Source of the DNA: JAWLBR01 sp041687495
GTDB lineage: Bacteria > Bacillota > Limnochordia > DTU087 > JAAYGB01
NCBI GenBank assembly: GCA_041687495.1
Contig: JAWLBR010000001.1
Span: 1 to 64,000 of the forward strand
Length of the DNA: 64,000 nt
Direction of reading: 5' to 3'
This document shows, one piece after another, positions 16,251-23,924 of this stretch. Positions within the stretch are counted from its first letter, which is position 1; each line of letters starts with the position of its first letter. Made by a program: the position numbers and the translations under genes. The notes below the pieces were generated by a model. The model saw only the letters and a program-made list of their open reading frames with translations, was not told the DNA's origin and did no database searches.

Positions 16251-17457
16251 CGCTACCTAACCCCTTCACCACAAGATTGTAAGTATCCCGGGCGATGACA
16301 AGCTCTTCGTTGGTGGGGATGACCCACACTTCGGCCTTCGCCTCAGGGGGAGATATTCTTCTCTCTGGGTGGCCATCGGCGTTGCGGGCACTGTCCACCC
16401 ATATGCCCATGAATTCTAATCCGCTGAGAATCTTTTCTCTTACCTGCGGCGCCCGCTCTCCCACGCCACCGGAGACGACAACTGCATCCACGCCGCCCAT
16501 GGCTGCTGCATATGCCCCGACATACTTGCGGCACCGGTAAACAAAAGCGTCGATGGCCAGCTGGGCCCTGCCATTGCCAGCAGCGGCTTCTGCAAAAACC
16601 TCCCTTAAGTCGCTGCTCACACCCGATATCCCCTGCCATCCGCTGGTCTTGTTTAGCATCTGATCCATCTGGTCTGGACTCAGACCTTCCTTTCGCATTA
16701 GGTAGGTGATTACCAGCGGGTCAATATCGCCGCACCGAGTAGATTGAATTAGTCCCTCGGTAGGAGTGAGGCCGGTACTGACGTCAACGGAACGGCCCCG
16801 GTCAAATGCACAGGCAGTCGTTCCGCTGCCCAGCATCAAGTTGACAATCTTCAAATCTTCCAGGGGCCTTTTCATCAGTTGAGCTACCCGTTCGGTCATA
16901 TATCGGAAAGTGATCCCGTGAAAACCGTACCGCCGAACTCGATACTTCTCGTAGAATTCATAGGGGATGGCATAAATATAAGCTTCCGGCGGAACTGTCT
17001 GATGGAGGCTAGAATCAAAGACTGCCGCCATAGGCACATCCGGCATCAGCTCTTGACAGGCTCTAATTCCTTGCACATTGGGCGGGTTGTGCAGGGGAGC
17101 TAAATCGTAGTAGTCTTCTAAAACTTTCATTACCTGAGGCGTAATCGGCACCGAACCAATACAGCGTTCGCCTCCATGGACCACTCTGTGGCCTACAGCA
17201 TCAATATCACTTTTTTCCTTCACCGCGCCGACTTTCGGGTCAAGGAGAGTAGAGAGGGCCACCTCAATAGCTTCTTGATGACTCAGCGCCGCAAAGGTTC
17301 GAGTCAGCGGAGGCTTGCCAACCGCTAGATGCGTTAGACGGGCATCGCTCCGTCCAACTCGTTCCACTTGCCCCTTCGCCAAGACTATTTCGCTTGGCAT
17401 TTCCATGAGTTGGTACTTAACTGAAGATCCTCCGCAGTTTAGCACTAAGACTCTCAC
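16237..17457 (-). CDS. ackA: Acetate kinase family protein, BMC-associated and divergent
   Basis: A 406-aa ASKHA-fold kinase that would make ATP and a carboxylate from acyl-phosphate produced by PduL. GTG at 17457 is preferred (GGAGGGG 8 nt upstream), giving MRVLVLNCGG and numbering that matches the Methanosarcina enzyme. Retained: Asn7, Arg91 (GHRVVHGG), Asp148 (VFDSSLHQT), His180, Arg241 (TRCGDIDP) and the closing PTNEELVIARDT. Changed: the second His of FHGTSH is Phe184, the His of HLGNG is Met208, and GIGEN has become GVGER. The start overlaps the preceding BMC-T gene by 4 bp (GTGA). It is probably active, perhaps with a larger acyl substrate such as lactyl-phosphate. Confidence 0.88.
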   Translation of the reverse strand: MRVLVLNCGGSSVKYQLMEMPSEIVLAKGQVERVGRSDARLTHLAVGKPPLTRTFAALSHQEAIEVALSTLLDPKVGAVKEKSDIDAVGHRVVHGGERCIGSVPITPQVMKVLEDYYDLAPLHNPPNVQGIRACQELMPDVPMAAVFDSSLHQTVPPEAYIYAIPYEFYEKYRVRRYGFHGITFRYMTERVAQLMKRPLEDLKIVNLMLGSGTTACAFDRGRSVDVSTGLTPTEGLIQSTRCGDIDPLVITYLMRKEGLSPDQMDQMLNKTSGWQGISGVSSDLREVFAEAAAGNGRAQLAIDAFVYRCRKYVGAYAAAMGGVDAVVVSGGVGERAPQVREKILSGLEFMGIWVDSARNADGHPERRISPPEAKAEVWVIPTNEELVIARDTYNLVVKGLGSDAAS

Positions 17458-18068
17458 CCGAAACACCCCTCCGTAGTCGTACAGGCAGAACTATGGCCGC
17501 CAAACACAAACACTCCATCCCAAGCCTGAGGACTGGGGTTGGCCAATATCCTGCTGTCGACAAGCAGCTCTCCGCTTAACGTTTTCAGCACAGCGTCCAC
17601 TGCAGCTGTTACCGCGCCTATGGTTCCGCCAAGATACAGGCATCCCCGGCCAGAGATGCCGCCGGCCAAACGAATTGTGTACAACTCCACCTGGGCTGCC
17701 TTGACTGCCGTATCAGCTGCCAGCACCGCCGAACTGGCACTATAGGTCTCAAGGATCCCCAGCGCCTGTAGCTGGCCCACCGGGGTAGTCCCCTTTACTG
17801 CACTGATAAGGTTGGGATGGGGATTCCCCAGGCAAAAGCTGTCAATGTGATTCCACTCCGGCCGAGCTGCAGCATACTCCAAACCCGCCCGAACCGCGGC
17901 AACCTCCCCGGACACCGCAGCTAACAGCTTCCCAGGGCAGACCACCCGAACCAACACTAGCTCGACAGGATAGGCCTTGATTAACCAGTCCACTGCCTTG
18001 AGCCCCAATCCGATGCTCTTAAACTCCATCATTGCCAAGGCGCTACTGTCCAGCATATTGCTCACCAT
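17454..18068 (-). CDS. BMC-T shell trimer, PduT-like with Fe-S cysteine (copy 3)
   Basis: A protein of up to 204 aa with two BMC folds (second fold LGILETYSASSAV). Cys44 is in VVCPGKLL, the PduT cluster position. The C-terminal tail is extended (VFGGHSSACTTTEGCFG) and holds two more Cys. The gene overlaps the end of PduS copy 2; ATG 18068 or ATG 18056 may be used, the latter preceded by GGTGAG. It repeats the PduS-then-BMC-T arrangement seen at the distal end of the operon, which supports a functional pair. Confidence 0.88.
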   Translation of the reverse strand: MVSNMLDSSALAMMEFKSIGLGLKAVDWLIKAYPVELVLVRVVCPGKLLAAVSGEVAAVRAGLEYAAARPEWNHIDSFCLGNPHPNLISAVKGTTPVGQLQALGILETYSASSAVLAADTAVKAAQVELYTIRLAGGISGRGCLYLGGTIGAVTAAVDAVLKTLSGELLVDSRILANPSPQAWDGVFVFGGHSSACTTTEGCFG

Positions 18069-19398
18069 CGCTCATAATAGTTACCTCACCATGCTCAATC
18101 TTGCTGACCGTCCCAGAAATACTGCTGTGAACGCTTACACTGAGCGAAGAGCCAGAGCCGACTGCGATCTCCTGTCCTTGGGACACCTGGTCGCCGACAT
18201 TTACGCTCAGCTTTCCAGGGGCGCCGACGTGCTGCAACACAGGAATCGTCACACTTCCAGGAGCAACGGACTCTTCCCAGGGATGCGCCTTCTTCTCCCA
18301 CTGGAACAACCCTAACCGGAGCACCAATCTCTGCGACGGCAGCAGATTCCCCTGACCATCCCACTCACTGTTCTCTTCGAGACAAAACTCTGATTTTGGG
18401 GCAGAGACCTCCCGCAGACGTCGTTTCAGCCATCGGTTAATTTGTCTGGGGGAAAGTCCCATGGGACAGACCACATCGCAGACTCCGCACTCGCTGCACA
18501 GTACTGCGGCTTTCGCACTCTCGAGTTCCAGAGTTCCTTCGGTAGATGCACTGCGCATGGCCAGATGCGGCACCAACGGATGGCCGAGTAAGTGCCTCGG
18601 GCATAGGTCCGTGCACAGAGTGCAGGAACAACACACCTGGTTGGCGAGTCGGACCATGTGCTCAACCGATAGGTGTGCTCGACCGTGCAGATGGTCCACG
18701 GGATGATTGGTAGGAACGACAATGAGACCCTTCGTTGTCTTAGTCACCGGCTGGTCCAAGTCTGCCACAAGCCTTCCCATCATCGGTCCGCCCTCGATTA
18801 TCTGGTAACTGGCAGGCGACGGCTGTGCTAAGGCAACAACCTGTGACACTGACATGCCAATCGGGGTTTTAATGGTAAGGGCCCGCTTCACCGCTCCAGT
18901 TACGGTAACCCAGGAATGGGTTACCGGAAAGCCCGCAGCCGCTTCAGCAATGTTGTACAATGTCTCTACGTTAAGAACTACAGCCCCGATCCGAAGAGGG
19001 ATATCTCCCGGCGGGATCGTTCGGCCCAAAACATGCCGACACAGAACATGTTCGTCCCCCATGGGGTAGACATCGGGAAGAAGCGCTATCTCCAACCAGG
19101 GATACGAAACAGACAAATCCGCAAACATCTCCACTTGGTCTACATGCTTAGCCTTGACAGCTAAGTAGGCTCTCTTGGCCTTAACCGCTCTCGAAACCAG
19201 TTCTAGCCCTTGTAAGATAGTCTCCGGGTAGTGAGCCAACAGAACTTGGTCTACCTGGAGAAGGGGTTCACATTCAGCTGCATTGACAATGACTGTCTCA
19301 ATCCCTTCACCTAGCTTGCGATAGGTAGGAAACCCAGCACCACCTGCTCCGACAACTCCTCCACGGCGGACAGCCTGAATCAACTGCTTGAGCTGCAT
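18043..19398 (-). CDS. pduS: PduS/RnfC-like flavin and Fe-S electron-transfer protein (copy 2)
   Basis: A 451-aa homologue of the protein at 12664, with the same domain order: GVVGAGGAGFPTYRKL loop, SLBB segment, two 4Fe-4S motifs (CCSCTLCTDLCP and CSECGVCDVVCP) and a C-terminal hammerhead-like domain. The second cluster has Cx3C before CP; copy 1 has Cx4C. Start ATG follows AGGAGGT by 5 nt, the best ribosome binding site of the operon. It lies between the aldehyde dehydrogenase, which should make NADH, and a PduT-like trimer, so an NADH-to-shell electron route is plausible. No cobalamin gene is nearby. Confidence 0.88.
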   Translation of the reverse strand: MQLKQLIQAVRRGGVVGAGGAGFPTYRKLGEGIETVIVNAAECEPLLQVDQVLLAHYPETILQGLELVSRAVKAKRAYLAVKAKHVDQVEMFADLSVSYPWLEIALLPDVYPMGDEHVLCRHVLGRTIPPGDIPLRIGAVVLNVETLYNIAEAAAGFPVTHSWVTVTGAVKRALTIKTPIGMSVSQVVALAQPSPASYQIIEGGPMMGRLVADLDQPVTKTTKGLIVVPTNHPVDHLHGRAHLSVEHMVRLANQVCCSCTLCTDLCPRHLLGHPLVPHLAMRSASTEGTLELESAKAAVLCSECGVCDVVCPMGLSPRQINRWLKRRLREVSAPKSEFCLEENSEWDGQGNLLPSQRLVLRLGLFQWEKKAHPWEESVAPGSVTIPVLQHVGAPGKLSVNVGDQVSQGQEIAVGSGSSLSVSVHSSISGTVSKIEHGEVTIMSDGEQYAGQ

Positions 19399-19441
19399 CT
19401 GGAACCTCCTTCCCAGACCAAGTCCAGTGCTGCGGCATCAT

Positions 19442-20848
19442 CTAGATTGACAGTGCCCCTTGCACAGTTACGTTTCTCTGCCGGGTGAAAGTCCGTGGCG
19501 TACAGATCCCTTCGCCAGTAGGACTTGCAATGGTATGTCCGAAGGTGCCGTTGCCCTCCACACCCAGGGACGCCGTTGCCGGACCATTGGCCACCACAAT
19601 GGTTGTGTTCATCTTGCGGGCAAAGGCACTGATGCGCTCTTCCATGGACGAGTGGATGATGGCCGTATGACCAAACCCCTGCTCTGCTTCATAAGCCCGC
19701 TCCAGTCCCTCAGACCAATTAGCTACTGACACAATCGGTAATACTGGCAGCATCTGCTCGATTTTCACCAATGGATGGTCAAAGGGCACCTGTAAAATAG
19801 CTCCCTCGGTACCAGGTGGGGCAGCGATTCCCGCCCGCCGAAGAATATCCGCCCCATCTTGGCCGACGCAGTCGCCTACCACATGGTTATCCTTGATAAT
19901 GAGGTTACAGACCTGCCTCTTCTCCTCATCACTCTTCAGTAGATACGCATGATGCCGCTGCATTTCTTCAATTAGAGCCTCCGCCACAGAGCTCACTACA
20001 AATACAACCTTCTCCGAAATGCAGAGAATGTTGTTGTCAAACCATGAGCTACTGATGATGTCCCTGGCTGCCCGATGAATGTCAGCCGTCTCGTCGACAA
20101 CCACAGGTGGATTAGCAGCTCCAGCCGCAACCGCCTTTTTCCCGCAGCTGAGCGCCGTACGAACAACTGCCGGACCTCCTGCGGCGGTAACCATCGCAAC
20201 CAGGGGATGAGTGATCACCTGGTTTACTACATCCAAAGTAGCCTGGTTAACGGCTACCAGACAGTTCTTCGGCCCACCGGCGGCGATAATGGCCCTGTTG
20301 AGAGTACGGATGGCTTCACGGGTGCATTCCTGAGCCCGAGGATGTGGGCAGAAAAACACAGTATTGCCCCCAGCCAGCATGATGATGGCGTGGTTGATAA
20401 CAAAAGGAGTGGGATGAGTAGTGGGTGTAATCGATGCGATTAGGCCGTAAGGACCCCGCTGCGTCAATGTGATACCATAATCACCTGCTTGAACAGCTCG
20501 AGGAAGGTCCTCAGTACCTGGAGAGAGTTTCGCTGCGTTAATGTTCTTCTGTACCTTGTGTTCATATCTGCCTAACCTAGTCTCCTCGATGGTCAGCTGG
20601 GCAAATCGTTGCGCATGCTCAATTCCCGCTTTGCGCACAGCGGAAATGACGGCCTCTCGCTGTGCCAAAGACATCTGCATTAACTCTTGTTGAGCTGCCT
20701 TGGCGGCTTCAGCCGCTGCGCCAACGGAGGTAAAGATCCCTGCTTCCTCGCTTGCACCGGGAGATTCTGTAGGTATTTTTGCTTCCGTGGTGAGGTTTCT
20801 CAAGACCTGGCTGACTAACTCCGAAATCCTTTTCTCGTCTATCTGCAT
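19442..20848 (-). CDS. pduP: CoA-acylating aldehyde dehydrogenase (PduP-like)
   Basis: Oxidises the luminal aldehyde to acyl-CoA with NAD+. The 469-aa protein has the catalytic Cys at about 276 in NNILCISEK, the NAD-binding AGGNTVFFCPHPRA and the AAGAANPPVVVDETAD segment typical of PduP/EutE. The first 19 residues (MQIDEKRISELVSQVLRNL) are an amphipathic encapsulation helix, followed by a low-complexity linker to about residue 40. ATG at 20848 is chosen because it begins exactly at that peptide; an ATG at 20881 is also in frame. An unusual palindrome and a long inverted repeat cover its ribosome binding site. Confidence 0.93.
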   Translation of the reverse strand: MQIDEKRISELVSQVLRNLTTEAKIPTESPGASEEAGIFTSVGAAAEAAKAAQQELMQMSLAQREAVISAVRKAGIEHAQRFAQLTIEETRLGRYEHKVQKNINAAKLSPGTEDLPRAVQAGDYGITLTQRGPYGLIASITPTTHPTPFVINHAIIMLAGGNTVFFCPHPRAQECTREAIRTLNRAIIAAGGPKNCLVAVNQATLDVVNQVITHPLVAMVTAAGGPAVVRTALSCGKKAVAAGAANPPVVVDETADIHRAARDIISSSWFDNNILCISEKVVFVVSSVAEALIEEMQRHHAYLLKSDEEKRQVCNLIIKDNHVVGDCVGQDGADILRRAGIAAPPGTEGAILQVPFDHPLVKIEQMLPVLPIVSVANWSEGLERAYEAEQGFGHTAIIHSSMEERISAFARKMNTTIVVANGPATASLGVEGNGTFGHTIASPTGEGICTPRTFTRQRNVTVQGALSI

Positions 20849-20932
20849 AGCAGGTACCTGCTGGGCTGCACACATCACCAAGCCCGAATGTTATGCCTGG
20901 CTAGAGCCTGAACCATGGCGTCAGCCCAGCAG
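20849..20932 (-). promoter_or_regulatory. Nested inverted repeats over the ALDH ribosome binding site
   Basis: A perfect 14-bp palindrome, AGCAGGTACCTGCT, occupies 20849-20862 directly before the ALDH ATG. A perfect 11-bp inverted repeat has arms CTGCTGGGCTG at 20922-20932 and CAGCCCAGCAG at 20858-20868 (transcript sense). The second arm shares bases with the AGCAGG ribosome binding site, so the two structures exclude each other and either could block initiation. Processing, translational control or a DNA operator are all possible. Confidence 0.45.
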
Positions 20933-21008
20933 TTTCAGGCCCCCTTTGCTGCGAACTAAGTAAGATGCGACCGAGACTATCTCAGCTGGAAGAAGCTGAA
21001 ATAGCGAT

Positions 21009-21293
21009 TCACTCGCCACGGGGAACCAGGATTTTCTCCACGTCACTATGGGGCCGAGGGATAACATGGGCCGCTACCAGTTCAGCCACCCTGCCGGCAG
21101 CCTCGGCGCCAGCATCCACAGCCGCCCTGATCGCTCCGACATCTCCTCGGACCATAACGGTGACCAAGCCCGACCCGATCTTCTCATAGCCCACCAGCTG
21201 AACATTGGCAGCCTTGACCATCACATCAGCAGCCTCAATGGCTCCGATTAAGCCCTTTGTCTCGATTAATCCCAACGCTTCGCCCATTTCCAC
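21009..21293 (-). CDS. BMC-H shell hexamer (PduA-like)
   Basis: A 94-aa single-BMC-fold protein: EALGLIETKGLIGAIEAADVM at the N-terminus, the pore loop KIGSGL near residue 39 and VTVMVRGDVGAIRAAVDAG after it. It matches the canonical PduA type whose small polar pore passes metabolites. GTG start with GAGAGG upstream. It should be a main facet protein together with the BMC-H at 21375. Confidence 0.95.
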   Translation of the reverse strand: MEMGEALGLIETKGLIGAIEAADVMVKAANVQLVGYEKIGSGLVTVMVRGDVGAIRAAVDAGAEAAGRVAELVAAHVIPRPHSDVEKILVPRGE

Positions 21294-21374
21294 TACATCC
21301 TCTCTTCTGATAATTTGGTGTAAAAAAATACTTGCTACTTGCCCGTAGACTTCGCCTAAGACTGGCGCTGCCCT

Positions 21375-21662
21375 TTATATCTCAAGGTTTTTGGCAAACA
21401 AGTTCGCCACTTGCCTGTCTGCCCGTGCGATAATCTTGGTGACGCAAGGCCGACCCATTCTGCCGGCACAATCTTCGGCAGCCTCCACCGCCGCCGTCAC
21501 TGCCCCGACTTCTCCCGCTAACTTGATCACAAACTTACCGCTGCCTTTGGATGGTTCGAGACCCAATAGTTCAACTGCAGCAGTCTTAGCGGCGCTGTCG
21601 GCGCACGCATAGGCTGCAGCTAAGCCGGCCACTTCCAGCAGCCCTAGAGCTCTTCCTGCCAT
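21375..21662 (-). CDS. BMC-H shell hexamer, divergent pore
   Basis: A 95-aa BMC-fold protein: RALGLLEVAGLAAAYACADSA, then pore-loop SKGSGKF and VIKLAGEVGAVTAAVEAA. The pore sequence adds lysines compared with KIGSGL of its neighbour, so the two hexamers probably pass different molecules (for example anionic versus neutral). ATG start with AGGGG upstream. The 81-bp and 98-bp gaps around it show no further gene. Confidence 0.92.
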   Translation of the reverse strand: MAGRALGLLEVAGLAAAYACADSAAKTAAVELLGLEPSKGSGKFVIKLAGEVGAVTAAVEAAEDCAGRMGRPCVTKIIARADRQVANLFAKNLEI

Positions 21663-21760
21663 CGCCTTTCACCCCTTTCACACCTAGCTATCAGCGTCAG
21701 AGCGGAAGCGAAAATTAGCAGTTCCAATTCACTCCCGCCGCTGCGCTGCGTCCGGATGGG

Positions 21761-22567
21761 TTACTTGCCCGTTTGCTCGGACAGAACTTTCATGGTAACT
21801 TCAGTGATGATTCGCACCAGGTCACTTTCACTAACTCCCGAATCAGCCGGAACGCCAGGATGCTGTTCTGCCTGACTCTCCTCCACGTAGACACTCCCAC
21901 CCTGGCAGGTAGCCGGATGCCGACCAACTACTCCCAACTTCCGCCGCACTTCCATCAACTTCTCCACATCAGGCGAACTGATAGCTTTCTCGTTGCCCAG
22001 CTGCCTAGCCAGAAGGCTGATCTGAGCGCCTAGGTCCAGAGTCTCCATCTTAAAATAGGCGTTGTACACATCAGTGCCAACCGTCAGTGCCCCGTGATTC
22101 TCCAGTAAGAACGCATCGTGGCACTGGAGATACTTGCTGACCGCTTGGGGGATCTCATCGGTTGATGGAGTTCCATACTCTGCCACCGGCACCCATCCAA
22201 GACTGATTACTACCTCAGGCATGATTGGCTTCGTCAAAGGTATTCCCGCCACAGCAAAGGCAGTGGCATGGGGCGGATGGGCGTGGACCACCGACTTGAC
22301 GTCATCGCGCTCTCGATACACCTGCAGGTGCATCTTCAGCTCTGATGAGGGTTTGAGCTTGCCGGACTTAACCGTCCCATCCATATCCACTTTGATAATC
22401 ATGTCCGGAGTGAGAAAACCCTTGCTGACTCCAGTGGGAGTCGTTAATACTTCATCTGGACCCGTCCGAATAGTGATATTGCCGTCATTGGCAGCAACAA
22501 ACCCCTTATTATATATCCGTCGCCCCACCTCAATGATGTCTCTTTTTAGCTCGAATTCAGACGCCAT
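21761..22567 (-). CDS. Class II aldolase (fuculose/rhamnulose-1-phosphate type) with C-terminal encapsulation peptide
   Basis: A 268-aa zinc aldolase that would split a ketose-1-phosphate into DHAP and an aldehyde such as lactaldehyde. Visible residues are the substrate loop NDGNITIRTG, the general acid/base Glu in SSELKMH, zinc ligands in VVHAHPPHATAF and the third His in LLENHGALTVG. The first 210 residues make a complete aldolase. A low-complexity linker and a terminal amphipathic helix (SDLVRIITEVTMKVLSEQ) follow, typical of cargo drawn into a microcompartment. It is the first gene of the operon and the likely entry enzyme. AAAGGGG precedes the ATG. The exact sugar is inferred. Confidence 0.9.
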   Translation of the reverse strand: MASEFELKRDIIEVGRRIYNKGFVAANDGNITIRTGPDEVLTTPTGVSKGFLTPDMIIKVDMDGTVKSGKLKPSSELKMHLQVYRERDDVKSVVHAHPPHATAFAVAGIPLTKPIMPEVVISLGWVPVAEYGTPSTDEIPQAVSKYLQCHDAFLLENHGALTVGTDVYNAYFKMETLDLGAQISLLARQLGNEKAISSPDVEKLMEVRRKLGVVGRHPATCQGGSVYVEESQAEQHPGVPADSGVSESDLVRIITEVTMKVLSEQTGK

Positions 22568-22599
22568 GAACTAGCCCCTTTCTGTATATGCGGTAATCT

Positions 22600-22803
22600 T
22601 TATACTGTGATGGCCTTCCATTCACCCTGTCGAAAACGCCATTCGATCACCATAGCGCTGACCCATTGGTCTGCTGCACAGGCGATCCATGCTCCAATCA
22701 AGTCCCAAGAAAAAACAACGCCAAATAAGAAGGCGAAAAGCACCCGAAATCCCCAGATGCCAACATTTGTGACAACTCCAGTCCTCCATCCTTGCCTGTG
22801 CAA
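22600..22803 (-). pseudogene. C-terminal remnant of a MATE efflux transporter
   Basis: An open frame of 67 aa that ends GAWIACAADQWVSAMVIEWRF, then QGEWKAITV, which resembles the last helix and tail of MATE (NorM/DinF) transporters (GxW, D/W, RF, GxW). A stop codon directly precedes the frame and the other ten or so helices are absent. It lies inside the leader of the BMC operon, 33 bp before the aldolase gene. Most likely a decayed gene; a short expressed membrane peptide cannot be excluded. Confidence 0.55.
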
Positions 22804-22863
22804 GTTCTATCTTGCCATTACTTGATTCACCCACGGCAAGCTAACCCCTGCAAAGTATCCATT

Positions 22864-22892
22864 GGTATAAGTCATTTCAGCATCGGAGTCAA
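22864..22892 (-). promoter_or_regulatory. Candidate promoter of the BMC operon
   Basis: Read leftward: TTGACT (22887-22892), a 17-bp spacer, then TATACC (22864-22869). It directly follows the terminator of the ferredoxin gene and faces the aldolase. Transcription would start near 22857, giving a leader of about 290 nt that includes the MATE remnant. No regulator gene lies beside it, and no clear catabolite-repression (cre) box was seen. Confidence 0.5.
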
Positions 22893-22937
22893 AGCAAAAC
22901 TGCCAGCGGGCGCTCTGATCGGAGCGATGCTGGCAGT
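22893..22937 (-). terminator. Terminator of the ferredoxin-like gene
   Basis: Read leftward: ACTGCCAGC pairs with GCTGGCAGT, with an inner CGCTC/GAGCG stem, followed by TTTTGCTTTG. It isolates the ferredoxin gene from the BMC operon. The 117 nt between it and the ferredoxin stop hold nothing else visible. Confidence 0.8.
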
Positions 22938-23054
22938 CTGATTAGACAATATTCTCGGCAAGCAGTCATGCTGCCTGCCGACGTGCATTTGGGGATTCAA
23001 GCTGATGCCCGAGGTGTTAGCTGGGGGGACAAAACATTACTCCAGTAATCGACC

Positions 23055-23843
23055 CTAAAAACCGGCGGCCCGCTTGCGCTCTTCTTTGATGCTGCCATCG
23101 ATACCGATGGTAAACTCATGAACAGGCAGCGTCTGGCCGGACAACTCCAGCGCCTGTTTCGCGATATATACCAATCCGGAGCAGCACGGAACCTCCATGT
23201 GCACGATGGTAAGTCGGCGCAGGTTGTTCCTCGCAATGATGTCAGCCAGCTTAGCAACGTACTCGCTGGCATCGTCCAGTTTGGGGCAACCTACTGCCAC
23301 TGCCCGCCCACTGAGGAACTGCCGATGAAAATCACCGTAAGCAAAGGGAACGCAGTCGGCACACAGAAGGAGATCCGCCCCCTGGAAGTACGGGGCATTG
23401 GGAGACAGCAATGACAGCTCCACTGGCCACTGTCTTAGTGCCGATGTCAGCTCTAGTGGCTCGGTGCTCTCCGTGGGATGGTGGTTTGCACTTGACTCCT
23501 TCTCAGTCTTTGGCGTTGCGGCAAAATGCATCATCCGGGCCCCGGGGCATCCGCTGTGCCCATGGTCACCGTGGGTTGACCCCTGTGGCTGTTGCGAAGA
23601 CTGCCGACGAACATGAGCCAATGCCGCTTCCTCGTCAAATTCAGGAGCTTCTCGCTTTTCAATAGTCAGGGCTCCCTGTGGGCAGTGGCCTAAACAGGCG
23701 CCAAGACCATCACAAAAGTCATCCCTCATTACCCTAGCTTTGCCGTCAATAATCTGCAGTGCGCCTTCGGCGCAGGCAGGAACACACAGCCCACAGCCAT
23801 TGCACTTCTCCTCATCAATTACGATCATATCTCTCATTGGCAT
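23055..23843 (-). CDS. Ferredoxin-like protein with two 4Fe-4S motifs and a C-terminal Cys domain
   Basis: A 262-aa cytosolic protein. Residues 1-60 are a bacterial-type ferredoxin: CNGCGLCVPAC near residue 14 and CDGLGACLGHCPQGAL near 44; the second motif has an extra residue spacing. A His-rich linker (THGDHGHSGCPG) follows. The C-terminal 120 residues carry CADCVPFAYGDFH, VGCPKLDD and VPCCSGL, a Cys pattern common in anaerobe Fe-S proteins of unknown role. An electron-transfer role is likely; the partner is unknown. ATG has GGAGG 9 nt upstream, and a possible Crp/Fnr-type site precedes the promoter. Confidence 0.82.
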   Translation of the reverse strand: MPMRDMIVIDEEKCNGCGLCVPACAEGALQIIDGKARVMRDDFCDGLGACLGHCPQGALTIEKREAPEFDEEAALAHVRRQSSQQPQGSTHGDHGHSGCPGARMMHFAATPKTEKESSANHHPTESTEPLELTSALRQWPVELSLLSPNAPYFQGADLLLCADCVPFAYGDFHRQFLSGRAVAVGCPKLDDASEYVAKLADIIARNNLRRLTIVHMEVPCCSGLVYIAKQALELSGQTLPVHEFTIGIDGSIKEERKRAAGF

Positions 23844-23924
23844 AGTCTCTTACCTCCAAAGTCTATAGTGAGCCATCGGACCACCGCCGGGTCCTTTGAC
23901 CTCAGCTTTTTAGTAACTGACTAT

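Noticed and set aside
12664..19398. Cobalamin reductase role for the PduS proteins
   Set aside because: Named so in PDU loci, but no B12-dependent enzyme, reactivase or adenosyltransferase is encoded here.
22997..23272. 91-codon minus-strand frame near the ferredoxin gene
   Set aside because: It overlaps the ferredoxin coding region in another frame and is Arg/Ser/Pro-rich, as shadow frames are.
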